Part shown: positions 26,178-36,094 of the stretch, piece after piece | Layout: the number at the start of each line of letters is the position of its first letter | How positions within the stretch are numbered: position 1 is the first letter of the stretch | NCBI RefSeq assembly: GCF_001905345.1 | Contig: NZ_LFBV01000004.1 | Location: 124,001 to 188,000, forward strand | DNA length: 64,000 nt | DNA from: Streptomyces uncialis | Lineage (GTDB): Bacteria; Actinomycetota; Actinomycetes; Streptomycetales; Streptomycetaceae | Reading direction: 5' to 3' | The notes under the pieces: model-generated | What the model saw: the letters and a program-made list of their open reading frames with translations, nothing else | Told to the model about the DNA's origin: nothing | Databases searched by the model: none | Made by a program: the position numbers and the translations under genes

Positions 26178-29100
26178 CCCGCCTCCCTGATCCCCTGCGC
26201 TCCCGTTGGCAACCCTTGCGCATCGGACTCGTCGACCTCTTCCACTACGACGTGGAGGAGTTCCACTTCAAGGATGGTCGCCTGCTCCTCCGGGGGAACA
26301 ACGGCACCGGCAAGTCCAAGGTGCTTGCCCTGACACTGCCCTTCCTGCTCGACGGCGACCTCACCTCACGCCGTGTCGAACCCGACGGCGACCCGGGCAA
26401 GCGGATGGAGTGGAATCTGCTGCTCGGCGGCGAGCACCCGCACTCCGAGCGGCTCGGCTACACCTGGATCGAGTTCGGCAGGGTGGACGAATCCACCGGC
26501 GAGCGGCACTTCCGTACGCTGCTCTGCGGACTGAAGGCAGTCAGCGGGCGGGGTATCGCACGCCATTGGTACGCACTCACCAGTCAGCGCGTCGACCACG
26601 GTCCGGCACCCGCCGCCGAGGCGTCTCTCAGCCTGCTCGACGCCACCGGCACGGCCCTGTCCAGGGACCGTCTCGCTGAGGCCCTCACCGGGCACGGCAT
26701 GGTGTACGACCAGGCCAGGACCTACCGCAGGGCCGTTGACGAGGCCCTCTTCGGACTCGGCGAGCAGCGGTACGGCGCTCTGGTCGACCTGCTCATCCAG
26801 CTGCGCCAGCCCCAGCTGTCCAAGCGCCCGAACGAGGCAGCCCTGTCCCGAGCCCTCACCGAGGCCCTGCCGCCCATGGACCAGGCGGTCATCGCCGACG
26901 TGGCCGAAGCCTTCCGCTCCCTGGACGAGGAGAAGGAGGAACTGGCGGCCGCCACCGCCGCGGAGCGGGCCGCCACAGCCTTCCTGGACCACTACCGGCG
27001 CTATGCCCGGATCGCCACCCGCCGACGCGCCCGCACCCCACGCGGGGAACACTCCCGCTACGAACACATCCAGCGGGACCTCGTCGAAGCACAGGCCCAG
27101 CAGACCCGTGCCCAGGAGGCACGGGCGGCGGCGGAAGAACGGATCACCGCCCTGGAAGAGACCCGGGCACGCTTGCGGGCCCAGGACGCGGCCCTGCGCG
27201 AGGGCCCCGAGATGCGCAGTGCCCGGGAGCTGGAGCAAGCGGCCAAGGAGGCGGAGCGGACCGATCGCGCCCGCATCCAGGCCCGGGACGACCGGCACCA
27301 GGCCGCGGGCCTGCACTCCCGGGCGCTCGGGCGGCTCACCACGGCCGAGAACCGGCTGGGGGCGGCCGAACGGCTTGCCGAGGACACCTTCCGCACCGCA
27401 CGGGAGGCGGCCGCCGCCGCACGTATCGACCTACCGGGGGACGACGGGCAGCGGTGGCCTGAACTGCGGCTCGCGGCCGACCAGTCGATGGATCGCGGGC
27501 ATCGTGCGCTCGCCCATGCGGAGGACCTCGCGGAGACGGCTGAGCGGGCGGCCCAGGGGCAGCGGCAGGCTTCCGTCCGCCTCGACGAGGCGGATACCGA
27601 CCTCGACCAGACCGTCGCGGCGCAAGGCCAGGCGGAGGAAGCAGCCGCACGGGCAGCGCGGGCACTGCTGGACGACGTACGAGAGAACGCGCGCGCCTGG
27701 ACCGAGCTGGTCTGCCCCGACCCGGTCGGCCTGCTCGACGAACTCCAGGACTGGACGCGACACCTCGACGGGCCCTACCCGGCCCGCGTGCACGCGGCAC
27801 GAGCGCACAGCACGGCCTCGGCGCGACTGGCGGACGAGGCGGCCGACGCGGCGCGCCGGACGGCGGAGCTGGAGGTACGTATCGGCCGGTTCCGCGAGGA
27901 ACTCACCATGCTGGAGGCCGGCGGCCGACGAGGTCCCCGACCGCCGCTCAGCCGCACACCCGGCCTGCGCGAGCGGCTCTCAGGCGCACCCCTGTGGCGC
28001 CTGGTGGACTTCCACGACCACCTCCCGGAAGCGCAACGCGCCGGACTGGAGGCGGCGTTGGAAGCCTCTGGACTGCTTGACGCCTGGGTGCTCCCCGACG
28101 GCACCGCCCTCGCCGCGGACGGGTACGACGTACTCCTCGCTCCGCTGACCGGTCCGGTGGCCGGGCCCTCGCTCGGCGGGCTGTTGCGCCCAGCCGTGGA
28201 CAGCGGCGACGCGCAGGCCGCGGCGGTGGGCGAGGACACAGTCGCACGACTGCTCGCCGCCATCGGCGTGGGAGGCGACGGCGGAACGGACACATGGGCG
28301 GGGCCGGACGGGCGCTTCCGGGTCGGCCCGCTGACCGGCCGCTGGGCCAAACCGGCCGCCGAGTACGTCGGGGAGGGGGCGCGGGAGGCGGCGCGACGGG
28401 CCCGCATCGCCAGCTTGCGTGCAGAACTCGGCGCTCTCAGACTTGAGTCGGACACCCTCGTGGCGCGGTCCGAAGGGGTCGCCGCACGCCGCCGCACCCT
28501 CGATGCCGAGCTGGCCGGCGTACCCGAGGAGAGCCCGCTCACCCGGGCGCACGCCCAGGTGACCGCTGCCGTCGAGGCGGTGCGTCGCACTCGCTCACGG
28601 CGCGAGGAGCGAGCCGCCGACCTCCTGGAAGCGGCCGGGCGGGCCGAAGCGGCCACCACCGAACTCGCGGGAACCACGGCCGAACTCGGTCTGCCGGCCG
28701 ACCGCGCGGGCCTTGCCGAGGTGCGCCGGGCCCTTGGGTCCCTCGCCTTGTCCCTGGCCGCCTTGTGGCCGACCCTGCGTGAACGCGATGAGGCGGCCCT
28801 CCAGGCCGAGGAGGAACGCACCGAGGTCGCGCAGGCCGGGGAGCGGACCGCCGAACTCACCTGGCGCGCCGACGAGGCCGGGCGCGAGGCGGTGGCGGCC
28901 GACGAGCGGCACGCCACCCTGCGCTCCACCATCGGCGCCGCCGTCGTCGAACTCGAACGCCGCCTCACCGAGACCGCCGAAGCCCTGCGGGCCTGCGAGG
29001 CGGACCAGAGGACCACCCGGCAGCGCCATGGCGACGCCGACCGCGAAGCGAGCAAGGCCGAAGGCCATATCGAGCGTCTGGAGAAGAACCTCGCGGAAGC

Positions 29101-30301
29101 CGCCGGGACACGGGCGGAAGCCATCGCGGGACTCCAGCGGTTCACCGCCACCGGCTTGATCAAGGTCGCCCTGCCCGACCTGACGGTGCCGACGGCGGGG
29201 GACACACCCTGGGCGGCCACCCCGGCGATCACGCTCGCCCGAGCCATCGAGTCCGGGCTGGCGTCGACCGACGACTCGGACAGCGCCTGGGAACGCGTAC
29301 AGCGGCGACTGAGTGAGGAACTCAAGACCCTTCAGGACACCCTGTCCCGGCACGGGCACACCGCCTCCGCCCGGATGGTCGAGGACGGCATGGTCGTCGA
29401 CATCGTCTACCAGGGCCGTGAACGCGCCGTACCGGAGCTCGCGGAGGCACTCACCGCCGAAGTCGGCGAACTCACCCGTATCCTCTCCGCCCATGAACGG
29501 GAGATCCTCGAAACCCATCTGATCACCGAGGTCGCGGGTACCCTCCAGGAGCTCATCGGGGCCGCCGAACGCCAGGTGCGGGACATGAACGCCGAGCTGG
29601 ATGACCGCCCCACCTCCACAGGGATGAAGCTGCGGCTGGTCTGGCGGGCCTCCCGCAAAGCCCCCTCCGGTCTCGCCACCGCCCGTGAGCGGCTGCGCCA
29701 GTCCGCTGACGCCTGGACCCCGGAGGACCGGGCGGCGGTGGGTGAGTTCCTCCAGACACAGATCGCCCGGCAGCAGACGGACGACACCTCCGGCAGCTGG
29801 CTCGAACACCTCACCGCCGCGCTCGACTACCGGGCCTGGCACGAATTCGGGGTCGAGCGGCACCAGCACGGCCGCTGGGTCCCGGCCACCGGCCCGGCCT
29901 CGGGTGGCGAGCGCGTCCTTGCCGTGTCCGTACCGTTGTTCGCCGCGGCTTCCTCGCACTATGCGAGCGCCGGCAGTCCGTACGCGCCACGCCTGGTCAC
30001 CCTCGACGAGGCTTTCGCGGGAGTGGACGACGACTCGCGCGCCAAGTGCCTCGGCCTGCTGCACGCGTTCGACCTGGACGTGGTGATGACGAGTGAGCGC
30101 GAGTGGGCATGCTACCCGCAGGTGCCCGGCGTCGCCATCGCCCAACTCTCGCGGATCGACGAGGTGGCGGCGGTACTCGTCACCCGCTGGGAATGGGACG
30201 GCAACCGAAGGATCCGCCGAGAGGACCCGGTGCGGTCGCAGACTCCGAAAGCGGGCCCGCTCGCGGAGGCGACAGCCGGGCCGGAGCCCCTGTGGACCTG
30301 A
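26174..30301 (+). CDS. jetC: Wadjet component JetC, SMC/SbcC-like ATPase (TIGR02680)
   Basis: 1375-residue ABC-type ATPase that powers DNA loop extrusion. Walker A is in LRGNNGTGKSKVL near residue 40. Two long Ala/Glu/Arg-rich coiled-coil stretches (about 270-510 and 740-1000) flank a hinge-like region near 590-700. The signature SGGERVLAVSVPLF and Walker B VTLDEAFAGVDDDSRAK lie in the last 150 residues. All ATPase motifs are intact. GTG overlaps the jetB stop; the jetD GTG begins ten bases before the jetC stop ends. Confidence 0.93.
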   Translation: MTRLPDPLRSRWQPLRIGLVDLFHYDVEEFHFKDGRLLLRGNNGTGKSKVLALTLPFLLDGDLTSRRVEPDGDPGKRMEWNLLLGGEHPHSERLGYTWIEFGRVDESTGERHFRTLLCGLKAVSGRGIARHWYALTSQRVDHGPAPAAEASLSLLDATGTALSRDRLAEALTGHGMVYDQARTYRRAVDEALFGLGEQRYGALVDLLIQLRQPQLSKRPNEAALSRALTEALPPMDQAVIADVAEAFRSLDEEKEELAAATAAERAATAFLDHYRRYARIATRRRARTPRGEHSRYEHIQRDLVEAQAQQTRAQEARAAAEERITALEETRARLRAQDAALREGPEMRSARELEQAAKEAERTDRARIQARDDRHQAAGLHSRALGRLTTAENRLGAAERLAEDTFRTAREAAAAARIDLPGDDGQRWPELRLAADQSMDRGHRALAHAEDLAETAERAAQGQRQASVRLDEADTDLDQTVAAQGQAEEAAARAARALLDDVRENARAWTELVCPDPVGLLDELQDWTRHLDGPYPARVHAARAHSTASARLADEAADAARRTAELEVRIGRFREELTMLEAGGRRGPRPPLSRTPGLRERLSGAPLWRLVDFHDHLPEAQRAGLEAALEASGLLDAWVLPDGTALAADGYDVLLAPLTGPVAGPSLGGLLRPAVDSGDAQAAAVGEDTVARLLAAIGVGGDGGTDTWAGPDGRFRVGPLTGRWAKPAAEYVGEGAREAARRARIASLRAELGALRLESDTLVARSEGVAARRRTLDAELAGVPEESPLTRAHAQVTAAVEAVRRTRSRREERAADLLEAAGRAEAATTELAGTTAELGLPADRAGLAEVRRALGSLALSLAALWPTLRERDEAALQAEEERTEVAQAGERTAELTWRADEAGREAVAADERHATLRSTIGAAVVELERRLTETAEALRACEADQRTTRQRHGDADREASKAEGHIERLEKNLAEAAGTRAEAIAGLQRFTATGLIKVALPDLTVPTAGDTPWAATPAITLARAIESGLASTDDSDSAWERVQRRLSEELKTLQDTLSRHGHTASARMVEDGMVVDIVYQGRERAVPELAEALTAEVGELTRILSAHEREILETHLITEVAGTLQELIGAAERQVRDMNAELDDRPTSTGMKLRLVWRASRKAPSGLATARERLRQSADAWTPEDRAAVGEFLQTQIARQQTDDTSGSWLEHLTAALDYRAWHEFGVERHQHGRWVPATGPASGGERVLAVSVPLFAAASSHYASAGSPYAPRLVTLDEAFAGVDDDSRAKCLGLLHAFDLDVVMTSEREWACYPQVPGVAIAQLSRIDEVAAVLVTRWEWDGNRRIRREDPVRSQTPKAGPLAEATAGPEPLWT

Positions 30302-31533
30302 CGTCCGCCACCGGCCCGGTCGACGGTGCCCGGCTGCGCCGTCTGCTGGGCGATCCCGCCCTCGACTGGCTGGTCGACCGGGTGCGTCGGCGCTTGGAGC
30401 GTGAGCAGCCTCTCACCGGACCCGTCTCCCTCAGGGCGCCCATGCCGGACCAGCGGGCCGCAGCCTAGCTGCTGTTGGGCCGCTCCCCCGGAAGGGGGCG
30501 CTCCCTGACCATCCGGCTCGACGAGGTGGACGCCGTCCTGCGCCGCTCCGGGATCAGTCCCGGGGGCCTGGCCGCAGCGGTCGTCGCGCTCACCGGGCCG
30601 ACCGTCCTGCTCGGCCCGTCCCGCCAGGCCGAGGAACGGGCCTGGCAAGAGGCGTTCGCCGTGACCGACGCTCTCGCGGACCGGACCCCGGGCCTTGCCG
30701 GATGGGCGGGCCGGCTCCGGGGCGACGGCCTGGTACGCCGCCTCGCCGGCACGTCGGCCGCAGCTCAAGACCTCCTGGATCAGGTCGCCACTGTTCTGAG
30801 TGCTCTGCCGGTAGACCCGCCCGTCTCGCTTCCCGCCTTCGCGGCACGGCTGCTCGGTGGCGCCCACGCCCTGGACGACGGCACCCCTTTGGCCACCCTC
30901 ACCCTCTCGGGCATCCGAGCGCTGACAGGCTTTCCCGACGGGACGGGCGCCGCATGGCGCCGGGAGGCGTGGGCATCAGCGGGTCTGCTCCGCGACGAGC
31001 TGTCCTCGACGGTCCTGACACTGAACCTGCGGGGCACGCCCGCCATGGACTGGATGGCCGACGCGGGCGAGCCGTCCGTCCTCACTCTCCGTCAGCTCAT
31101 CCGCTGCCCCGTCGCCCTTTCCGTCCCGTCGGTGTGGATCTGCGAGAACCCGGCGGTCCTCGCAGCGGCAGCCGACGTCCACGGGCCGGATTCCGCTCCG
31201 CTGGTGTGCGTCCAGGGACAGCCGTCCGCCGCGGCGCTCACCCTCTTGAGCCGGCTGAACGAGGGCGGGGCAGCACTGCGATACCACGGGGACTTCGACT
31301 GGGGCGGGCTCCGTATCGCTTCCGCACTGCTGCGTCGCGTGCCCTGGCGGCCCTGGCGCTATACGGCTGCCGACTACCGTGCCGCAGCGCTCGCAAGGCC
31401 CGATGGCCTGCCACTCGCGGGGCCGCCGGCTGAAGCTCCCTGGGACCCGGATCTGCGGCAGGCCCTCTTGCAACTCGCTGTACGAGTCGAGGAGGAGACG
31501 GTCCTCGACGTGCTGCTGTCCGACCTTGCGTGA
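30292..31533 (+). pseudogene. jetD: Wadjet nuclease JetD (DUF2399 / TIGR02679) interrupted by an in-frame amber codon
   Basis: JetD is the Toprim-fold nuclease that cleaves plasmid DNA trapped by JetABC. From GTG 30292 the frame reads 58 residues (…ARLRRLLGDPALDWLVDRV… to DQRAAA), meets TAG at 30466-30468, then continues in the same frame with LLLGRSPGRGRSL and family sequence to 31533. Toprim residues are intact: Glu in WICENP (31144) and DFDWGG (31291-31308). There is no frameshift, only one stop. A TTG at 30475, six bases after the stop, could restart a 352-residue protein, but no ribosome site is seen. Either a nonsense mutation, or split/readthrough expression, or a sequencing error. Confidence 0.85.
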
Positions 31534-31906
31534 AGTCGGTGGTGAGTGTCGTCGGACATGCCTGTCGGCAGTTGCGATCGGGGTGTACGGGAAGAGGGAG
31601 GGAAGGCGCCCACCAGGCACGAGAACGGCTCCACGTACTGGCTGGATCGCTTGTTCATGGATGCGGACGGCTGCCGACCCTGGTGGAGGTCAGGCGGGCA
31701 CCCGAACCCGCGTACGGCGGAAGTCGTGGCTGGACAATCGGCTACGCGGCCGACGGGGCACGTGACCGCGACGGGTTTGCCGCCCGGGGCTCAGCCAGGT
31801 GCCATCAGGACAGATCGATTCTCTCGGGCGATTCGGGGACGCGGTATCCATCGGATGGTGGGTCCGTACCCGCGGGAGGGAAGGACCGCTCGTCGATGTG
31901 ACCGGG
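31534..31906. other. Gene-free region after jetD
   Basis: 373 bp between the convergent jetD and the 229-aa gene. No ORF with a ribosome site and no clear hairpin terminator. Composition is slightly lower in GC than the flanks. Confidence 0.45.
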
Positions 31907-32596
31907 CTAGTCGAGGTCCCGTTTGCGCTCCGCGAGACATCGGAGCCAGAGTGCGTACGCGCGGCGGGCCTCATGAACCGACTCGTCGGCGAACACTGGC
32001 TCGGCGAAGCCGACGTCGGCCGCCTGTCGCACCACGCGCACCAGATGGGCAGCCACATCGCCGAGCCGCTCGGCGTGGGCGTGCCGCAGCCGTGGTGCCA
32101 GCTCCGCTCCCCGTGCGGCCATGGCTATCAAGTCCGTGAACCTCTCCTCGTCCCGGTAAGCAGAGGGGAGGCCGGGAAGGTCGACGGACGTGAGGGGCCG
32201 GACCGTGGACGGTGTCTGTCCGGCTTCCTCCTCGCGTCCGAGGAGGCGGTTCAACAGGGTGCGTGGGCCGTCCGTGTCGCGTACGCGGGCGGATGTGGCT
32301 TCCAACGCGTCGAGCTGGGGAGGGATCTCGTCTGCCGCCTCGGCCGCGAGCAGTTCGCCCAATCGGTCGGCGATGGCACGGCCTGTCTCCGATGCCTCGT
32401 CGATGACTTTGTCGCAGTCGTCGAGTTCAGTGAAGGCCCGCTCGGCCGTGCGCACGGCCGCGAGCACCATGGCAGCCTTGTCGCCGTCGAAGCGGCCCAC
32501 CGCCTGGGCCAGCTGAGAGCCCGTCATGGAGACAGCGGCGGCCAACTCGTCGGTGTGCGGATGCCTGGCCGTGCCCTCAGGTGTTCTGATTCCCAC
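31907..32596 (-). CDS. Unknown helical protein inside the defence island
   Basis: 229 residues, not recognised. GTG at 32596 follows AAGGGGGAAAC and is preferred over the longer frame to 32662. The protein is almost wholly alpha-helical by composition (TAERAFTELDDCDKVIDEAS, HAERLGDVAAHLVRVVRQAA), acidic N-terminally, without membrane segments, Walker or nuclease motifs. It has two Cys, one in DDCDK and one in LWLRCLAER. It faces jetD on one side and is divergent from mcrB, so it has its own promoter. An accessory or regulatory role in defence is possible from position only. Confidence 0.72.
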   Translation of the reverse strand: MGIRTPEGTARHPHTDELAAAVSMTGSQLAQAVGRFDGDKAAMVLAAVRTAERAFTELDDCDKVIDEASETGRAIADRLGELLAAEAADEIPPQLDALEATSARVRDTDGPRTLLNRLLGREEEAGQTPSTVRPLTSVDLPGLPSAYRDEERFTDLIAMAARGAELAPRLRHAHAERLGDVAAHLVRVVRQAADVGFAEPVFADESVHEARRAYALWLRCLAERKRDLD

Positions 32597-33029
32597 CGTT
32601 TCCCCCTTGCTGTGACGGTGTCCTCGCTGTAGATCATGGGCAGCGGTTGCCGCCTGAGGCAATCCATGGCCGGAACCCGTGGCTACCCGGTGCCGTCGTT
32701 GGCCGGAAATGGGTTACATCCCGTCACAGTCGATCATCCGGGCCACAATGCCTCCATGCCCATCCATGAACCGAGGCGGTCGGCTTCAGCGACGGAGGTC
32801 GCGGGGGCGAGGACGATCCTGTCCCGGGCCTTGCCCGGACCCGGGCACCCCGGTCGGTCCACGCCCGATCGGGCAGACACGTGTTCCCAGCCGACCCCCG
32901 GTCACCGGCTACCCCGGTTGCGCGCCGACCGTGCAGGTCGCGGGCGCTCGGCCGCCTGACCGCCGCGCCACCGTACCCTTCGCAAGATCGACCGAACGAG
33001 TCACCGCATCAACACGGACGAGGAGCCCG
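32597..33029. promoter_or_regulatory. Divergent promoter region, 229-aa gene / mcrB
   Basis: 433 bp without a supported ORF. CACAAT at 32742-32747 is a -10-like hexamer in mcrB orientation. Repeated CCATG/CATCC words occur near 32755-32770. AGGAG at 33021-33025 is the mcrB ribosome site. Confidence 0.4.
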
Positions 33030-34877
33030 ATGGGCGAGGAATACCCGGAGTTCCAGTTGCGCCTGCCGCACGGCGGGCCGACGGCACACGGGCGGCTGCT
33101 CTCCGAGATGGGGACCAACGGCAGCCAGAAGATGGTCGTGCTCGCCGGGTCCCCGGCCCGCCCGGATGTCGTGCCCTCCTTCCTCCTGCGGACGCCTTCC
33201 TCACACAGGCTGCGGGAGAAGCTGATCGCAGAAGGCGCGATACGCGAGACCACCACTTTTCCAGGATGGCTGGAGGTCGTCCGGGACGTCGAGTGCAATT
33301 CACCGTCCGCCGCGGGCGACATCCTGATGGGGCGCAGCAGCAACGGATGGCTCGAGTGGAAGACCGCTGACGGCCGGCCGCTCGCCGATTTTCTTGAGCA
33401 GGTCTGGTCGGGTCCCAGTCGCGCGTGGCTCGTGAGGGGCGTCCACCCCGCGGGCCCGGACCTCGTGCAGCGGGTGTGGCTCCCTGAGGGCAGGGTGACG
33501 CTCGCCGCGCCCTGGCTTCGGCCGGAGGTCGTCCAGGGCGTCAGCAAGGAGCAACTGCGCACCTTCGTCGACGAGGACTACGAGTCGACCGCTGCCTACA
33601 ACGAGAAGGTGCAGCTCGTCGACGAACTGCATGCCTTCTTCTCCCGGATGCGGCCGGGGGACACGGTGTGCGCGGTCTCCGAGGGCCGCCTCTACATCGG
33701 AGAGGTCACCGGAAGCGTCGAGCAGCGCGTCGCCGAGGACGGCGGCAGCAATCTGCGGCGGCCCGTGGAATGGGGCAGGGAGGGCTTCGCGCTGGAGACC
33801 CTGCCCGAGGAACTCCGCCTGCGGCTGTTGCTGAAGCACGAAGTGGTGGACCTGACGACGTCCAAGGCCATCATCGATGGTCTGGGCGTCAGTGATGAAG
33901 AGCTCGTGGAGGAGGCCCGGGACACCACAGCCGAGTCCGGAGCCGAGCCCGCGGCCCTCACCGCTCGTCGCGAGGTGGAGCTGCCCCGGCCCACGGAAGA
34001 GCTGCGGGAGAGGCTCAACGTCCATCACGTGGACTGGTTGCAGGAGATCAGGGATCTCGTGGAGGACGAGAAGCAGCTGATCTTCTACGGCCCGCCCGGG
34101 ACGGGCAAGACCTTCCTCGCGCAGGAGATCGCCGAGTACCTCGGTGCCGGGCGCGAGCAGGTGAAGCTGGTCCAGTTCCACCCCTCCTACGCGTACGAGG
34201 ACTTCTTCGAGGGTTTCCGTCCCATCGAGGACCCCCAGACACACGAGGTCGCCTTCCGCCTCACCGCCGGCCCGCTGCGTGAGTTCGCCAAGGTGGCCGG
34301 CCGTGAGGGAAACCGGCACGTCCCGCACTTCCTGATCATCGACGAGATCAACCGGGCCAACCTCGCCAAGGTCTTCGGTGAGCTGTACTTCCTCCTGGAG
34401 TACCGCGACCGCTCGGTTCGGCTGACCTATTCGGGGGAGGACTTCTTCCTCCCCCGGAACCTGTTCATCATCGGCACCATGAACACGGCCGACCGCTCGA
34501 TCGCCCTCGTGGACGCGGCGATGCGGCGGCGCTTCGCCTTCGTCGAGCTGTCTCCGCGTATCGAGCCGACCGCCGGGCTGCTGCGCCGCTGGCTGGCGGC
34601 CGAGGGCAGGGGTCCCGAACCGGCCGAACTGCTCGACGCGCTCAACGCCCGGATCGATGACGCCGACTTCCGGATCGGACCCTCCTACCTGATGAAGCCG
34701 GGAGTCTTCCGGGACGGCGGGCTGGAGCGGACGTGGCGGACCAAGATTCTTCCGCTGCTGGAGGAGCACCACTACGGCGACGACGTGGACATCGAAGGCC
34801 GCTACGGGCTGCCGGCGCTGCGCCGTGCGGTCGCCATGGGTCACGAGAAGACGAGTGAGGGGTTCGACCCGGAGTGA
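33030..34877 (+). CDS. mcrB: McrB-like AAA+ GTPase with N-terminal DUF4357-like domain
   Basis: 615-residue motor of a type IV, modification-dependent restriction system. A DUF4357-like segment (about 91-125: SPSAAGDILMGRSSNGW then EWKTADGRPL) is followed by a possible EVE-like/beta-rich module (RPGDTVCAVSEGRLYIGEVTG). The McrB AAA+ domain has Walker A GPPGTGKT at 354-361, Walker B LIIDEINRANL and the McrB GTPase motif MNTADRS at 484-490. ATG 33030 follows AGGAG. The stop overlaps mcrC (GTGA). The N-terminus probably reads the modified base and differs from E. coli McrB. Confidence 0.9.
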   Translation: MGEEYPEFQLRLPHGGPTAHGRLLSEMGTNGSQKMVVLAGSPARPDVVPSFLLRTPSSHRLREKLIAEGAIRETTTFPGWLEVVRDVECNSPSAAGDILMGRSSNGWLEWKTADGRPLADFLEQVWSGPSRAWLVRGVHPAGPDLVQRVWLPEGRVTLAAPWLRPEVVQGVSKEQLRTFVDEDYESTAAYNEKVQLVDELHAFFSRMRPGDTVCAVSEGRLYIGEVTGSVEQRVAEDGGSNLRRPVEWGREGFALETLPEELRLRLLLKHEVVDLTTSKAIIDGLGVSDEELVEEARDTTAESGAEPAALTARREVELPRPTEELRERLNVHHVDWLQEIRDLVEDEKQLIFYGPPGTGKTFLAQEIAEYLGAGREQVKLVQFHPSYAYEDFFEGFRPIEDPQTHEVAFRLTAGPLREFAKVAGREGNRHVPHFLIIDEINRANLAKVFGELYFLLEYRDRSVRLTYSGEDFFLPRNLFIIGTMNTADRSIALVDAAMRRRFAFVELSPRIEPTAGLLRRWLAAEGRGPEPAELLDALNARIDDADFRIGPSYLMKPGVFRDGGLERTWRTKILPLLEEHHYGDDVDIEGRYGLPALRRAVAMGHEKTSEGFDPE

Positions 34878-36094
34878 CAGTCCTCGTCTCCCTCGTCGAG
34901 CACGCGCCTGCCAGGGGGTTCCCACTGCCGGACGCGGTCGGCCGCGCGCTGGCCGGCCTGAAGATCCTCGGAGAGGCCGCGCCCGACGCCCATGAGCCGG
35001 GAGTGTGGCGTCTGCGTGCGGGGAGCCGTGTCGGGGCGGTGGCCGTCGCGGTTCCCGGTGTGGAGACGGTCACCGTGCGGATCACCCCCAAGGTGCCCGT
35101 CCCACGCCTCTTCTTCCTGCTCGGCTACAGCAAGGACCCACACGGCTGGCGGGACGGCACGGTCGATGCTGCCGAGCACACCGAACTCCTCCCCGCTCTT
35201 GCCCATGCCGTCGAACGGCAGACGGACCGGGCTCTGGGACGGGGCCTGCTGCAGGGCTACCGGAGCGTCGAGGAGTCGTCCTTCGTCGTACGGGGCCGCG
35301 TTCGGGAGACCGAGCAGATCCGGCGCCGGTTCGGCATGTCTCTGCCGGTGGAGGTGACATACGACGAGTTCACCACCGATATCGCCGAGAACCGGATTCT
35401 GCGTTCCGCCGTCGATCGTCTGCTCCTCCTTCCAGGTGTGCCCAAGGCCGTACGGACGCGCCTGGTGCACCAGAGGGCACGGCTGGCGGACATCACACCG
35501 GTCGTACGGGGACAGGCGCTCCCGCTCTGGCGACCGACCCGTCTCAACACCCGCTACCACCAGGCCCTCCACCTCGCCGAGGCGGTTCTGGACGGATCAT
35601 CCGCCGAGCATCGGCCCGGCGGGCTGCGCATCGACAGCTTCGTCTTCGATATGAACCGCGTGTACGAGGACTTCGTGTGCGTGGCGCTGCGGGAGGCGAT
35701 GCGGCCCTACGGCGGACGGAGTGTCCTTCAGGCCAGGGGCACGCACCTGGACGAAGGCCATTCCGTGCGCCTGAAGCCGGATTTCATCTGGTACACGGGC
35801 GCAGGGGTGCCAGGCATAGTGGCTGACGCCAAGTACAAGGTCGACAAGCGGCGGAGCTATCCGAACGAGGATCTCTATCAGATGCTGGCCTACTGCACCG
35901 CGTTGGGGCTGACCGAGGGCCACCTGGTCTATGCGAAGGGCAATGCGCCGCACGCCAGTCACCGGGTACGCCGTGCCAGGACGGTCCTGCACCAGCACGC
36001 CCTCGACCTGGACCAACAGCCGGCACTTCTGTTGGCGGAAGTCCGGGCACTGACACGGCGTATGGTCACGGGTGCCGGTGAAGGCGGCTCGTGA
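34874..36094 (+). CDS. mcrC: McrC-like nuclease subunit
   Basis: 406-residue partner that stimulates McrB GTPase and cuts DNA. N-terminal McrC domain (RVGAVAVAVPGVETVTVRITPKV), then a C-terminal PD-(D/E)xK nuclease: LKPDFIW with Asp303 and VADAKYK with Asp318/Lys320, followed by NEDLYQMLAYC. All expected catalytic residues are present. GTG 34874 overlaps the mcrB stop. Confidence 0.9.
   Translation: MTVLVSLVEHAPARGFPLPDAVGRALAGLKILGEAAPDAHEPGVWRLRAGSRVGAVAVAVPGVETVTVRITPKVPVPRLFFLLGYSKDPHGWRDGTVDAAEHTELLPALAHAVERQTDRALGRGLLQGYRSVEESSFVVRGRVRETEQIRRRFGMSLPVEVTYDEFTTDIAENRILRSAVDRLLLLPGVPKAVRTRLVHQRARLADITPVVRGQALPLWRPTRLNTRYHQALHLAEAVLDGSSAEHRPGGLRIDSFVFDMNRVYEDFVCVALREAMRPYGGRSVLQARGTHLDEGHSVRLKPDFIWYTGAGVPGIVADAKYKVDKRRSYPNEDLYQMLAYCTALGLTEGHLVYAKGNAPHASHRVRRARTVLHQHALDLDQQPALLLAEVRALTRRMVTGAGEGGS

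Noticed and set aside
28595..30145. Minus-strand open frame opposite jetC
   Set aside because: Gly-rich shadow of the JetC coiled-coil codons; no ribosome site.
30292..31533. Frameshift in jetD
   Set aside because: Both fragments are in the same frame; the only lesion is the TAG at 30466-30468.
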